From assembly GCA_002457475.1 (NCBI GenBank), contig NTJK01000004.1, forward strand, positions 1-28,760: a stretch of 28,760 nucleotides of DNA, written 5' to 3'. The first letter of the stretch is position 1. Every line of letters begins with the position of its first letter. Origin of the DNA: Pelagibacterales bacterium MED-G43 (GTDB taxonomy: Bacteria; Pseudomonadota; Alphaproteobacteria; Pelagibacterales; Pelagibacteraceae). The notes under the pieces are model-generated. The model was not told the origin of the DNA, searched no databases, and saw only the letters and a program-made list of their open reading frames with translations. This document shows, piece after piece, positions 16,335 through 26,751 of the stretch. The translations under genes and the position numbers were made by a program.

Positions 16335-17726
16335 ATGGAAAACAATATTACAAAAAAACAAAACTCTTTTACATCGGAAGAAGAAAAAACTTTAAATTGG
16401 GAGGATATACAAAGCGCTTTTAAAAAAACTTTTGGGAGTGAGGTTTATAATAGCTGGTTGCAAAAAATATCTTTAGTAAAAGAGTATAATGATTATTTAA
16501 TTCTTGGTGTACCTACTAGATTTTTCAGAGATTGGATAGTTTCAAGATATTTAGATAAAATCTTAGAACAGGTTAAAAACTTTAAACTCAGTCTAAATAG
16601 GATTGAATTTAAGATAATCGAAGAGAATGCTCAAAACCAAGAATTCATAAAAATAAGTGAACTAAATAAAGTTACAGAAATAAAAGATTCAATTTTAAAT
16701 TATAATAGGTTAAATCCTAATTTAAGCTTCGAAAGCTTTATTCAAGGGAAGAGTAATGAAATAGCTTTATCTTATTCTAAAAAAGTTTGTGAGCATATAT
16801 CGCGTTATAATCCTTTGTACATATGTGGTGGGGTAGGCTTAGGAAAAACACACCTTTTAAACTCGATTGGTTTAGAACTACAAAATAATAATAATGTGAT
16901 GTTTATTTCTGCTGAAAGATTCATGTACCATTTCATCAAATCTATAAAAAAAAATGATATGGTTAATTTTAAAGATTTCTTTAGAAAATCCTCAGTTTTC
17001 ATAATAGATGATATTCAATTCATCAGTGGAAAAGAGAGTTTACAAGAAGAATTTTTTCATACATTTAACAGTCTAATTGATAAAGGATCTCAAATTATTA
17101 TATCTGCAGATAGAGGACCAATGAAACTGGATAGGGTTCAAGATAGAATAAAGTCTAGATTAGCCGGTGGTCTCGTGGTCGATATAGAATCTCCTGATTT
17201 GGAACTTAAAATAAAGATTATAAAAAAGAAAATCGAAGAAATTCAAAACCAATTTAAAGAGAATATTAATTTAAGCGATGAAGTTATTACTTACGTTGCA
17301 AGTGAAAGCAGAACTAATATACGAGAACTTATAGGTGTGCTAAACAGAGTCATCGCTTTCAGTAGAGTTCATAACAAAGATTTAACAATAAGTGATTGCA
17401 AAAATATTTTGAAAGATGTCTTTAGCCAAATAAGAATTATCACAGTTGATAAAATTCAAAATGTAGTTTCTAATTATTTTAATATAGCTCTGAGCGAAAT
17501 GCTTTCCCAGAGGCGATCAAGACCATTAGCAAGACCCAGGCAGATAGCAATGTACTTAGCTAAAAAAATGACGACAAGATCTTTGCCAGAAATAGGGAGA
17601 AGATTTGCCAACCGTGATCACACAACAGTAATTCATGCTGTCAAAACTATTACAAGACTATCTGAGCAGGATGATGAAATGAAAAAAAGCATTAGCCAGA
17701 TTAAAAGTTTATTAATAGAACAGTAA
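16335..17726 (+). CDS. dnaA: Chromosomal replication initiator protein DnaA
   Basis: DnaA is the AAA+ initiator that binds DnaA boxes and opens oriC. I take ATG 16335 (463 residues); the 22 codons upstream to a TTG at 16269 encode an atypical leader. Domain I spans about 21-95 (WEDIQSAFKKTFGSEVYNSWL) with a short linker. Domain III holds Walker A GGVGLGKT (165-172), Walker B VFIIDD (221-226) and the arginine-rich RVQDRIKSRLAGGL (267-280). Domain IV holds the box-binding helix-turn-helix: ARPRQIAMYLAKKMT, then signature ANRDHTTVIHA (425-435). The gene lies 4 bases before dnaN. Confidence 0.96.
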   Translation: MENNITKKQNSFTSEEEKTLNWEDIQSAFKKTFGSEVYNSWLQKISLVKEYNDYLILGVPTRFFRDWIVSRYLDKILEQVKNFKLSLNRIEFKIIEENAQNQEFIKISELNKVTEIKDSILNYNRLNPNLSFESFIQGKSNEIALSYSKKVCEHISRYNPLYICGGVGLGKTHLLNSIGLELQNNNNVMFISAERFMYHFIKSIKKNDMVNFKDFFRKSSVFIIDDIQFISGKESLQEEFFHTFNSLIDKGSQIIISADRGPMKLDRVQDRIKSRLAGGLVVDIESPDLELKIKIIKKKIEEIQNQFKENINLSDEVITYVASESRTNIRELIGVLNRVIAFSRVHNKDLTISDCKNILKDVFSQIRIITVDKIQNVVSNYFNIALSEMLSQRRSRPLARPRQIAMYLAKKMTTRSLPEIGRRFANRDHTTVIHAVKTITRLSEQDDEMKKSISQIKSLLIEQ

Positions 17727-17730
17727 CTAG

Positions 17731-18846
17731 ATGCAATTTGTAGTTAAAAGGGACACATTATTAAAATCCTTAAATTTTGTTCAAGGTATTGTTGAAAAAA
17801 AAAATACACTGCCAATACTTTCTAATGTGTTATTACAATTAAAAGATAAAAAACTTTCAATTGTTGCTACAGATTTAGATATAATTTTTTACGATGAAAT
17901 ATTAGATGTGAAAATAATTAATGAAGGCAGCACAACTACATCCGCAGCTATTCTTTATGATATTTTAAGGAAAATTTCATCCAATTCTGAATTAAATTTT
18001 GATCTTAAATCGGAGAATAAATTAAGTCTAAAAAGTGAAAATGCTGATTTTAGTTTATTGTGTTTACCCACTGATAACTTTCCTACCTTTGCAGACGAAT
18101 TCGAGGGTCAAGAAATTTCGTTAAATAATAATAGATTTTTAAAGCTTTTAAGTAAAACAAAAATTTCAATTTCGAATGATGATACTAGACATTATTTAAA
18201 TGGGATATTTCTTCATCTTACAGAGGCACATGGAAGAAACTTTTTAACAGGTGTCGCTACAGATAGCCATAGGTTGTCCTCTAGTAGCTTGGAAATTGAA
18301 AATAATAAACATTTTTCATCATTAATTTTACCAAGAAAAACAGTATTTCAACTATGTTCTCTTTTGTCGGAGACTTCTGATCAACTTTTAATGCAAACAA
18401 GTGATAATAAAATAAAATTTTCTCTAGGAAATATTAAGCTTATATCAAAAGTTATTGATGGAAAATTTCCTGATTACAAAAAAGTGGTACCAACTACAAA
18501 TGATAAGACACTAGTTGTATCTTCTAAAGAATTTATAAACTCAATAGAAAGAGTAGCAAGCGTCTCTCTTGACAGAAAAGAAGGTGTTAAACTATCAATC
18601 AATAAGGATAATATTCAACTTTCAGTTAATAGCGCAAATTCTGGTGAAGGAAATGAAAAAATTAAAGCCGAATTCAATTCCGAAAATCTAAATATAAGTT
18701 TCAACTCAAAATATATAATAGATATTGCATCCGAGATTGAAGATAAAAATTTGAAAATGAATTTAAAAGACTCTATTTCCCCAGTCTTAATAGAAGATGC
18801 ATCTGACAAAAATAGTTACTACGTCATAATGCCGATGAAAATATAG
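17731..18846 (+). CDS. dnaN: DNA polymerase III beta subunit (sliding clamp)
   Basis: DnaN is the ring-shaped clamp that tethers polymerase III to DNA. The 371-residue protein is full length for the family and shows its three-domain repeat: N-terminus MQFVVKRDTLLKSLNFVQGIVEKKNTLPILSN (written in parts in the family as LPILSNVLL), the middle GVATDSHRLS segment, VIDGKFPDYKKVVP, and the conserved C-terminal end YYVIMPMKI, close to the usual VMPMRL. It follows dnaA by 4 bases and is probably co-transcribed. The recF gene that normally follows dnaN is not here; gyrB is next after 134 bases. Confidence 0.96.
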   Translation: MQFVVKRDTLLKSLNFVQGIVEKKNTLPILSNVLLQLKDKKLSIVATDLDIIFYDEILDVKIINEGSTTTSAAILYDILRKISSNSELNFDLKSENKLSLKSENADFSLLCLPTDNFPTFADEFEGQEISLNNNRFLKLLSKTKISISNDDTRHYLNGIFLHLTEAHGRNFLTGVATDSHRLSSSSLEIENNKHFSSLILPRKTVFQLCSLLSETSDQLLMQTSDNKIKFSLGNIKLISKVIDGKFPDYKKVVPTTNDKTLVVSSKEFINSIERVASVSLDRKEGVKLSINKDNIQLSVNSANSGEGNEKIKAEFNSENLNISFNSKYIIDIASEIEDKNLKMNLKDSISPVLIEDASDKNSYYVIMPMKI

Positions 18847-18918
18847 GTTTATTAGTTTTTAAGAAAAAATTTTATTTTTTGCCCTATTATTGTTGGTACT
18901 TAATAGTTTTAAGTCACA

Positions 18919-18948
18919 TTGATCAGTAGCGATTTTATATTCTATAAA
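18919..18948 (+). promoter_or_regulatory. Possible gyrB promoter
   Basis: TTGATC (18919-18924) and TATAAA (18943-18948) are 18 bases apart and 33 bases before the gyrB ATG, in the 134-base AT-rich spacer where recF would usually lie. The elements are acceptable sigma70 matches, but AT richness makes chance matches common. Confidence 0.35.
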
Positions 18949-18965
18949 AAAAATGGTATAAGTAA

Positions 18966-21038
<2,073 letters not shown>

Positions 21039-21045
21039 CCTAGTC

Positions 21046-22332
21046 ATGGATTTCTCTACCCTCTTTCGAACAAAAGAGAATCTAAATTTAGATAAAAACA
21101 CCCTCACAATATTGAGATATATAGCCATTTTAGGACAATTTTTGGCTATTAATATTGTTTATTTCTACTTGGACTTACGCTTTCCAATAGAGGCAAGCTA
21201 CGCGGTAATTTTAGTTGGTTTACTAACTAACCTTTATTTGCAGTTTAGAATAAAAATTAATCAGCTAAAAGACTTCTACGCCTCAATATTTTTAGTTTAC
21301 GATCTTATCCAATTAAGCATTTTGCTTTATTTAACTGGAGGTATATTTAATCCATTCTGTTTTTTGCTCATTATTCCTGCAATAGTTTCTTCTACATTTC
21401 TAAGCATGGGCACAACAATAATTTTAGGAATTATTACTTCCCTACTTCTCTTGGTGATTTCATTTTTTCATTTACCTCTTCCCGGAGAGGATATGAATTT
21501 ACTTCATTTTCCAAACTTTTATAAAATAGGAATTATAATTTCAGTTTTCATTGGTCTGATATTTTTAAGCTATTTTGGGATCAGATTTGCTGGAGAAACG
21601 AAAAAAAGATCTGAAGCATTAAATAAATTACAAGAAGTTATCTCAAAAGAGTATGAACTCGAGTCTTTAGGTGGTCAGGCTGCAGCAGCAGCTCATTCAT
21701 TAGGCACACCACTAGCTACTATAAGTGTAGTTGCAAAGGAATTAAAAAAAGAAATAGGTAGTAATACTGAATTATCAAAAGATGTTGATTTACTTATTAG
21801 CCAAACAAAAAGATGTAGTGAAATTTTAAAACAAATATCAAAAAAACAAATAGAGGAAGATATTTTTTTGAGTTCAATAAAATTTGAAGACCTTTTAGAA
21901 GAAATTATTAATTCATTTAAAGAAACTTCATCAAAAAAAATTGACCTTTCAGTTACTAAAGATGAAAATAAAATTTCAATACAGAGAACACCTGAAATAA
22001 TTTATGGGTTAAGAAACTTTATTGGAAACGCAGTTAAATTTTCAAAAAGTAGAGTAAAAATCAATCTTACTAGTGATCAAAAAATAATTGAGATTAAAAT
22101 CAATGATGATGGCCCCGGCATACCTGAAGATATTATAACAAAAATTGGAGAACCGTATATTAAATCAAAATCTAAAGAATTAAGTTCTAATTCAGGTCTT
22201 GGCCTTGGAACATTTTTAGGAAAAACGTTATTAGAGAGACAAAATGCAAAATTATTATTTAGAAGAAATAGTGATCTTGGCGGAGCACTTGTAATTATAA
22301 CATGGAAACCAGAAAGTTTTTCTAATTCTTGA
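21046..22332 (+). CDS. regB: RegB/PrrB/ActS-type redox sensor histidine kinase
   Basis: RegB senses the redox state of the respiratory chain and phosphorylates RegA. The 428-residue protein has about six N-terminal membrane helices (roughly 20-180) containing the quinone-associated motif GGIFNPF (98-104). The H-box AAAAHSLGTPLATI has phospho-acceptor H217, and C257 in QTKRCSEIL matches the redox-active cysteine of Rhodobacter RegB. The kinase domain has N-box N324 and N328 (RNFIGNAVKF), DDGPG (354-358) and GLGLGTF (384-390). It starts 7 bases after gyrB, so it may share that transcript. Its regulator gene lies about 3.3 kb away across the polyamine operon, and no senC/sco gene is seen. The 3' end overlaps the convergent agmatinase-type gene by 11 bases. 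Confidence 0.9.
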   Translation: MDFSTLFRTKENLNLDKNTLTILRYIAILGQFLAINIVYFYLDLRFPIEASYAVILVGLLTNLYLQFRIKINQLKDFYASIFLVYDLIQLSILLYLTGGIFNPFCFLLIIPAIVSSTFLSMGTTIILGIITSLLLLVISFFHLPLPGEDMNLLHFPNFYKIGIIISVFIGLIFLSYFGIRFAGETKKRSEALNKLQEVISKEYELESLGGQAAAAAHSLGTPLATISVVAKELKKEIGSNTELSKDVDLLISQTKRCSEILKQISKKQIEEDIFLSSIKFEDLLEEIINSFKETSSKKIDLSVTKDENKISIQRTPEIIYGLRNFIGNAVKFSKSRVKINLTSDQKIIEIKINDDGPGIPEDIITKIGEPYIKSKSKELSSNSGLGLGTFLGKTLLERQNAKLLFRRNSDLGGALVIITWKPESFSNS

Positions 22333-23203
22333 ATTCGAAAGTGTAAGCTAGTATTTTATAAGCAAGCTTGGCCACAAGAAAATTATAAGAGTCAAAGTTT
22401 TTAATAGGTGCTAATTCGTTTATGTCTGCACCTACCACATTTGAGATTTGACAAACTTTTTTTATAATGGGCAGGACATCTTCCCAAAGTAGACCACCTG
22501 GTTCTGGCGTGCCTGTTGCCGGCATTATGCTAGCATCGAAGCCATCTACATCAAAAGTTATATAGACTGTTTTGTTTTTGAAAAAGTATTCTATTTGCGA
22601 TAGATCCCAATTTTGTTTGTCTTTACCCCAAAAAATCTCAATTCTATCTCTGTTATTATTATAAAAATCCATTTCTGGTTTTGATAGATTTCTTATGCCA
22701 AATGAAACAACCTTAACATTTTCATAGTCTAAGCATCTTTTGATTGCCGAAGCGTGAGAAAATTTTTCACCTTGGTAGCTTTCTCTTAAATCTGCATGTG
22801 CATCAAAATGTAAAAGGGTTATGTTTTTATATTTATTTACAAAAGGATCTATCGAGCCAGGTGTAATCGAGTGTTCACCGCCAAATACTAAGGGAAATTT
22901 ATTATTTGCAATTATTTTTTGGTTAATTTTTGATAATTGGCTCAAAGCTTCTTTGATATTTTTTTTAATCGGAAATGGTTTTAAAGTTTTGATACCTATC
23001 TCTTTATATGGCTCTTTATTTAATTCCTCGTCAAATAACTCTACTTGATGAGAGGCTTTTATGATTTCTTTTGGACCATTTTTTGTGCCACCACCGTAGC
23101 TTACAGTTTTTTCTAGCCCGAAAGGTACCACTACAACTTTTGGATCTATATTTTGACTGGCATCATATCCTAAAAAACCTTTTTTTTGACTTAAGTATTC
23201 CAT
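22322..23203 (-). CDS. speB: Agmatinase-type ureohydrolase
   Basis: Ureohydrolases split a guanidino group to urea with a two-manganese centre; agmatinase turns agmatine into putrescine. The 293-residue protein has all metal motifs: GGEHS (108-112), DAHAD (134-138), H150 in FSHASA, and DVDGFD (218-223, in which D-x-D-x-x-D is complete). The PATGTPEPGGL segment (228-238) is typical of agmatinase and its relatives. Guanidino substrates other than agmatine cannot be excluded, for example a guanidinylated triamine. It starts the base after the stop of the deoxyhypusine-synthase-like gene, so it is the third gene of the polyamine operon. Confidence 0.88.
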   Translation of the reverse strand: MEYLSQKKGFLGYDASQNIDPKVVVVPFGLEKTVSYGGGTKNGPKEIIKASHQVELFDEELNKEPYKEIGIKTLKPFPIKKNIKEALSQLSKINQKIIANNKFPLVFGGEHSITPGSIDPFVNKYKNITLLHFDAHADLRESYQGEKFSHASAIKRCLDYENVKVVSFGIRNLSKPEMDFYNNNRDRIEIFWGKDKQNWDLSQIEYFFKNKTVYITFDVDGFDASIMPATGTPEPGGLLWEDVLPIIKKVCQISNVVGADINELAPIKNFDSYNFLVAKLAYKILAYTFEFKN

Positions 23204-24253
23204 TTATGAGTTAAAAATTTTAGAGAAGTTTCTTTTTTCTCTTTTTTCCCATTTTTTTCGATGGTAGGCATCGCTAGCTATTAAAGGAAGAACACTTGTT
23301 GCTTCAGCAAAAACCATCTGTTCCTTTGTAACATCAACTTTGCCCCATGAACTAGCTTCTTTTAAAGTTGAACTGCTACAAGCCCCATCACGAGTGTCTG
23401 CCACAGTAATTTGTATTGCATATTTATGCATATCAACTTTTTTTCCCAATAATTCTGCGCATACTACGGTATCCTGTATAAAGTTTTTTGGAACACCACC
23501 GCCTATCATAAGTAATCCTGATTGTTTAGACTGTAACTTTACTTCAGTCAGTTCTCTAAATTCACGGATCGAGTCTATTGTTATGTGATTTTTAGGATTT
23601 TGTTCTTGATGCATTACTAAACCAAAACCAGCAGAACTATCAGTAAAAGCAGGACAAAAAATAGGAACATTATTATCATAGGCAACCTCTATGAGTGAAT
23701 CTTTTTTCTTAGAATAAGATTTTAAGTATTTACCCAATTCTTTAATAAATTCTCTCGAGGTGTATGTTTTTGGCTCTAATTTATTAGCAATGTCGCATAT
23801 AGCTTGATCACATGCCTGTAATTCTTCTTCATCAATATAAGTGTCGTATATTCTATCGATATAGTTTTTACGAAGTTCTGTATCGTCCTGAAATTGAGAA
23901 CCTTGATAATGCTTAAAACCAAGTGCTTCAAAAAAATCCATATCTATAATAGAGGCACCCGTGGCAACTATGGCGTCGACCATATTGTTTTTAACTAAAT
24001 CGGTGTATAAATTCATGCATCCGCCTGCAGAAGTAGAGCCAGCTAGTGTTAAAAAAATAGAACAGTCTTTATCAGCCAACATTTCGTTATAAATATTAGC
24101 GGCCCTAGCCGTATCCCTTGAAGTGAAAGACATCTTGCTCATACCATCTATAATTTTTCTGGCATCAAAAGATTTTATGTCAATATGTTCAACTGGACTA
24201 TTAAGAAGTGATTTTTTATTATGTCCAATCTTGGGACCATTTTTTTTATCCAT
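23204..24253 (-). CDS. Deoxyhypusine-synthase-like polyamine enzyme
   Basis: Deoxyhypusine synthases use NAD and a lysine-imine to move the aminobutyl part of spermidine. Bacteria lack eIF5A, and characterised bacterial/archaeal homologues make homospermidine or guanidino polyamines instead. The 349-residue protein has the family NAD-binding segments LTLAGSTSAGG (68-78) and ATGASIIDMDFFEALG (97-112), a MIGGGVPKNFI motif (249-259) and TVADTRDGACSSS (283-295). The catalytic lysine position is K305 in ASSWGKVDV, matching the WGK lysine of human DHS. It starts at the last base of the decarboxylase stop and is followed directly by the agmatinase-type gene. The operon supports use of putrescine or agmatine, possibly making homospermidine or its bis-guanidino form. 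The product cannot be decided from sequence. Confidence 0.85.
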   Translation of the reverse strand: MDKKNGPKIGHNKKSLLNSPVEHIDIKSFDARKIIDGMSKMSFTSRDTARAANIYNEMLADKDCSIFLTLAGSTSAGGCMNLYTDLVKNNMVDAIVATGASIIDMDFFEALGFKHYQGSQFQDDTELRKNYIDRIYDTYIDEEELQACDQAICDIANKLEPKTYTSREFIKELGKYLKSYSKKKDSLIEVAYDNNVPIFCPAFTDSSAGFGLVMHQEQNPKNHITIDSIREFRELTEVKLQSKQSGLLMIGGGVPKNFIQDTVVCAELLGKKVDMHKYAIQITVADTRDGACSSSTLKEASSWGKVDVTKEQMVFAEATSVLPLIASDAYHRKKWEKREKRNFSKIFNS

Positions 24254-25434
24254 TAAGCTACTAAAGAATCAACTTTATCTTTTGATTCTTCATGAATAGA
24301 CATAATTGGTTTGTCGTTTACTTCAAATATTTCATTTGAGTAAAAGCCATTAAAGTTAGTTCTAAAAGTTAAACCGTAAGATCCGAGCTGTCCTAATTCA
24401 ATATAATCACCCTCTTTTATATTATTGGGTAAAAGGAAAGGGCCTTTCATATAATCTAAACTATCACAAGTTGGACCGAATAAACTAAATGAAGTAAGTT
24501 TTTTTGATTGTACCCTGCCATTTGTAATCATCTTAGAAGGAAAAATAAAATTTGGCACTCCTGCATCAAATAAAGAACCGTAGGTACCATCATTAATATA
24601 AAGATTTTGTTTTTTTCTTAAAATAACTTTGACTATCGTCGAGCCACTTTCTGCTACTATTGCTCTACCTGGCTCACATATAATTTCAGGAAGCTTATTT
24701 AATTTTAAATTTTTTAAACCTTTCTTAATTTCATTCATATAATTTTCTAAAGGTTCAGGTTTTAAGTCTGGATATACTGCTGGGAATCCTCCACCAATAT
24801 TTATTATGTCTGGAATAATTTTTGTTTTTTTAATTATATTTCCTATTTCTCTTATACCTTTAGTGTACGCAATTTTTTCCATACATTGTGATCCAACATG
24901 AAAGCTAATACCTAATTTTTTGGAATGCTCTCTGCATAATCTTACAAGACCTAAAGCCTCTGATGGTAGTGCGCCAAATTTTCTTGATAGATCAATCTCA
25001 GCATGCTCATTTGAGATGGCTATTCTCACAAATAACCTTAAATCTTTAGCTTGATTTGTTGCTTCAAGAATTTTCCTTAGTTCATCTTTATTGTCTAATG
25101 AAAAACTTTTTACTCCGTAATCAAAGTAAGCAGATGATATACTTTCTTTACTTTTAACCGTATGCATAAAGTGCAGCTTAACCTCTGAATTAATTTTTTT
25201 AATGAGTTTAATTTCATTTAAAGAGGCGACATCAAAGTCATTTACTCCGTTAGCTATAATCTGTTTTAGAACCTTTTCATGAGGATTTGTTTTCACAGCG
25301 TAAAGTATTTTACCTGGAAAATTATCTTTAAAAAATTTTATGGATTTTTTAATCTCTTGTGTCCGTATGCAATATACGGGATAATCTGGTTTTAATAAGT
25401 TAACTAACTCGCTAACCGATTTAAATTTTCGCAT
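24253..25434 (-). CDS. Fold-III PLP ornithine/lysine-type decarboxylase
   Basis: This family decarboxylates ornithine, lysine, diaminopimelate or carboxy-polyamines. The 393-residue protein has PLP lysine K48 in YAVKTNP, HVGSQ (179-183), the phosphate-binding GGGFP (214-218), EPGR (254-257) and the catalytic C323-D324 in GPTCDSLD. Y353 in QLGSYG replaces the more usual GAY. The N-terminus and length fit ornithine decarboxylase better than diaminopimelate decarboxylase (lysA) or carboxynorspermidine decarboxylase. Context (DHS-like and agmatinase-type genes after it) supports putrescine or cadaverine synthesis. The start ATG 25434 has GGGGGA eight bases upstream as a ribosome-binding sequence, unusual in AT-rich DNA. 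An out-of-frame ATG at 25439 opens an 11-codon ORF that overlaps the start. Confidence 0.88.
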   Translation of the reverse strand: MRKFKSVSELVNLLKPDYPVYCIRTQEIKKSIKFFKDNFPGKILYAVKTNPHEKVLKQIIANGVNDFDVASLNEIKLIKKINSEVKLHFMHTVKSKESISSAYFDYGVKSFSLDNKDELRKILEATNQAKDLRLFVRIAISNEHAEIDLSRKFGALPSEALGLVRLCREHSKKLGISFHVGSQCMEKIAYTKGIREIGNIIKKTKIIPDIINIGGGFPAVYPDLKPEPLENYMNEIKKGLKNLKLNKLPEIICEPGRAIVAESGSTIVKVILRKKQNLYINDGTYGSLFDAGVPNFIFPSKMITNGRVQSKKLTSFSLFGPTCDSLDYMKGPFLLPNNIKEGDYIELGQLGSYGLTFRTNFNGFYSNEIFEVNDKPIMSIHEESKDKVDSLVA

Positions 25435-25439
25435 TTCAT

Positions 25440-25593
25440 GTGTCCCCCGTTAGTTTACACAAAGGTTTTTTAAAAAATTTAGTAAAAAAAACCCTACTTA
25501 ATTTGCGTTTAAGGTTTTTTTGACTTCATGTAAAGAAAAAAAAAGCCAATTTGAGCTGTTGAAATTATGTCCACAGTACCCATATAGAGGCAT
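25440..25593. promoter_or_regulatory. Divergent decarboxylase/regA leader region
   Basis: The 154-base spacer separates the decarboxylase from regA. Its main feature is a hairpin at about 25484-25521: A-rich arm plus C, a CCTA bulge, CTTAA, loop TTTGCGT, then TTAAG and a GT7 arm. It has a T run on both strands after the stem, so it is terminator-like in both directions. Near the decarboxylase is a G5 run (minus strand, 25448-25444). Promoters are not clear; TTTACA elements exist on both strands without good partners. A leader-based control of the decarboxylase (compare the alphaproteobacterial speF RNA) is possible. Confidence 0.4.
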
Positions 25594-26166
25594 ATGAGAG
25601 CACAAAAAAATATCCCTGAGCAGCTTAAATTGTCTGATTTTGCGGACAAAACTCTACTTATATTAGATGACGATGATCCACTTAGAGGCAGGCTCGCAAG
25701 AGCAATGGAAAAGAAGGGTTTTATGGTAAAAGAGGCCAAATCTGTAGCTGAAGGTCTAAACATCGTGAAAACCGCCCCTCCAAGCTTTGCTTGCGTGGAC
25801 CTAAGGCTTGAAGATGGCAATGGACTTGACGTCGTAAAAGAACTCTCAAAAAATAAAAAAGACTCTAGGATAGTTATGTTAACGGGTTACGGGAATCTAC
25901 CTACAGCTGTAGCAGCGGTCAAAGCAGGTGCTATAGATTACATAGCTAAGCCTGTAGATGCTGATGATGTAGAGTCAGCATTACTTGCATCGCCTGAGTC
26001 TAAAGCGAGACCTCCGGAAAATCCAATGTCCGCTGACAGAGTTAAGTGGGAGCATATTCACCGTGTATTTGAATTATGTAATAGAAATGTTTCAGAAACG
26101 GCTAGAAGACTTAAGATGCACAGAAGAACTCTTCAAAGAATTCTTTCTAAAAGATCACCAAGATAA
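25594..26166 (+). CDS. regA: RegA/PrrA/ActR-type redox response regulator
   Basis: RegA is the DNA-binding partner of RegB and controls respiration, and photosynthesis where present, according to redox. The 190-residue protein has a receiver domain with acidic D25-D28, phospho-acceptor D69 in ACVDLRLEDG, T97 and K119 (AKP). A short linker follows, then a Fis-type helix-turn-helix ending NVSETARRLKMHRRTLQRIL (165-184), nearly invariant in the RegA family, and the NPMSADRVKWEHIHRVFELCNR segment before it is also typical. AGAGG three bases before ATG is a close-spaced ribosome-binding site. It is not adjacent to its kinase gene. The 2-base gap to bioY is convergent. Confidence 0.95.
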   Translation: MRAQKNIPEQLKLSDFADKTLLILDDDDPLRGRLARAMEKKGFMVKEAKSVAEGLNIVKTAPPSFACVDLRLEDGNGLDVVKELSKNKKDSRIVMLTGYGNLPTAVAAVKAGAIDYIAKPVDADDVESALLASPESKARPPENPMSADRVKWEHIHRVFELCNRNVSETARRLKMHRRTLQRILSKRSPR

Positions 26167-26168
26167 AA

Positions 26169-26720
26169 TTATATTAATTTCTTAATTTTTTTGATTTGAT
26201 TAATTGAAAAAGTAGCAATAAGAATTTTTAAAAGTTCAGCAAGTAAAAAAGGTTGTGCTCCTAACTGAAAAATAGGCTTTTCCCATCCAATTAGACTACC
26301 TAACCAAGCCATTCCTAAAATATAAATAAAACTCGTAGCTATCAAAAGTTTGAAAAAGTTTTTTACTAAATTATTATCATAAATAAATTTTCCAGAAACA
26401 TAAACAGCGACTAAAAATCCTAAGAGATAACCCATTGTAGGACCTGTGAAATAAATCAAACCTACCCCTTTTTCTGGGCTTCCTGAAAAAACAGGTAATC
26501 CAATTATCCCTTCGAATAAATATAAAGAAATTGTTGCCAAACCTAGTTTCCAACCAAAACCAATACCAATAATTAAAACTATTAATGTTTGCATTGTCAT
26601 TGGAACGGGGTAAAAAGGAATTTTAATTTTTGAGGAAATAGCTAAGATTATGCTTCCTATAAGAGCTAAAAAAACATATTTTAGTAATTTAGATTGTTTT
26701 AAATTTTTTACTAATTCCAT
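26169..26720 (-). CDS. bioY: Biotin transporter BioY
   Basis: BioY is the substrate-binding membrane component of biotin uptake. The 183-residue protein is almost wholly hydrophobic, with about six membrane helices. The segments KIKIPFYPVPMTMQTLIVLIIG (about 29-50), LFEGIIGLPVFSG and GPTMGYLLGFLVA are characteristic of the family. No bioM/bioN (EcfA/EcfT) genes are adjacent; some bacteria use BioY alone. Biotin scavenging suits a streamlined organism that may not make the vitamin, but no biosynthetic gene in the window tests this. It lies 31 bases after the ABC-2-type ATPase gene, in the same direction; the two families are not functionally linked. Confidence 0.92.
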   Translation of the reverse strand: MELVKNLKQSKLLKYVFLALIGSIILAISSKIKIPFYPVPMTMQTLIVLIIGIGFGWKLGLATISLYLFEGIIGLPVFSGSPEKGVGLIYFTGPTMGYLLGFLVAVYVSGKFIYDNNLVKNFFKLLIATSFIYILGMAWLGSLIGWEKPIFQLGAQPFLLAELLKILIATFSINQIKKIKKLI

Positions 26721-26751
26721 ATGATTAAATAAACATTTTTTTCATTAAAAT

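Noticed and set aside
25567..25587. Six-codon ORF just before regA
   Set aside because: Too short to support; its stop overlaps the ribosome-binding region, but nothing indicates translation.
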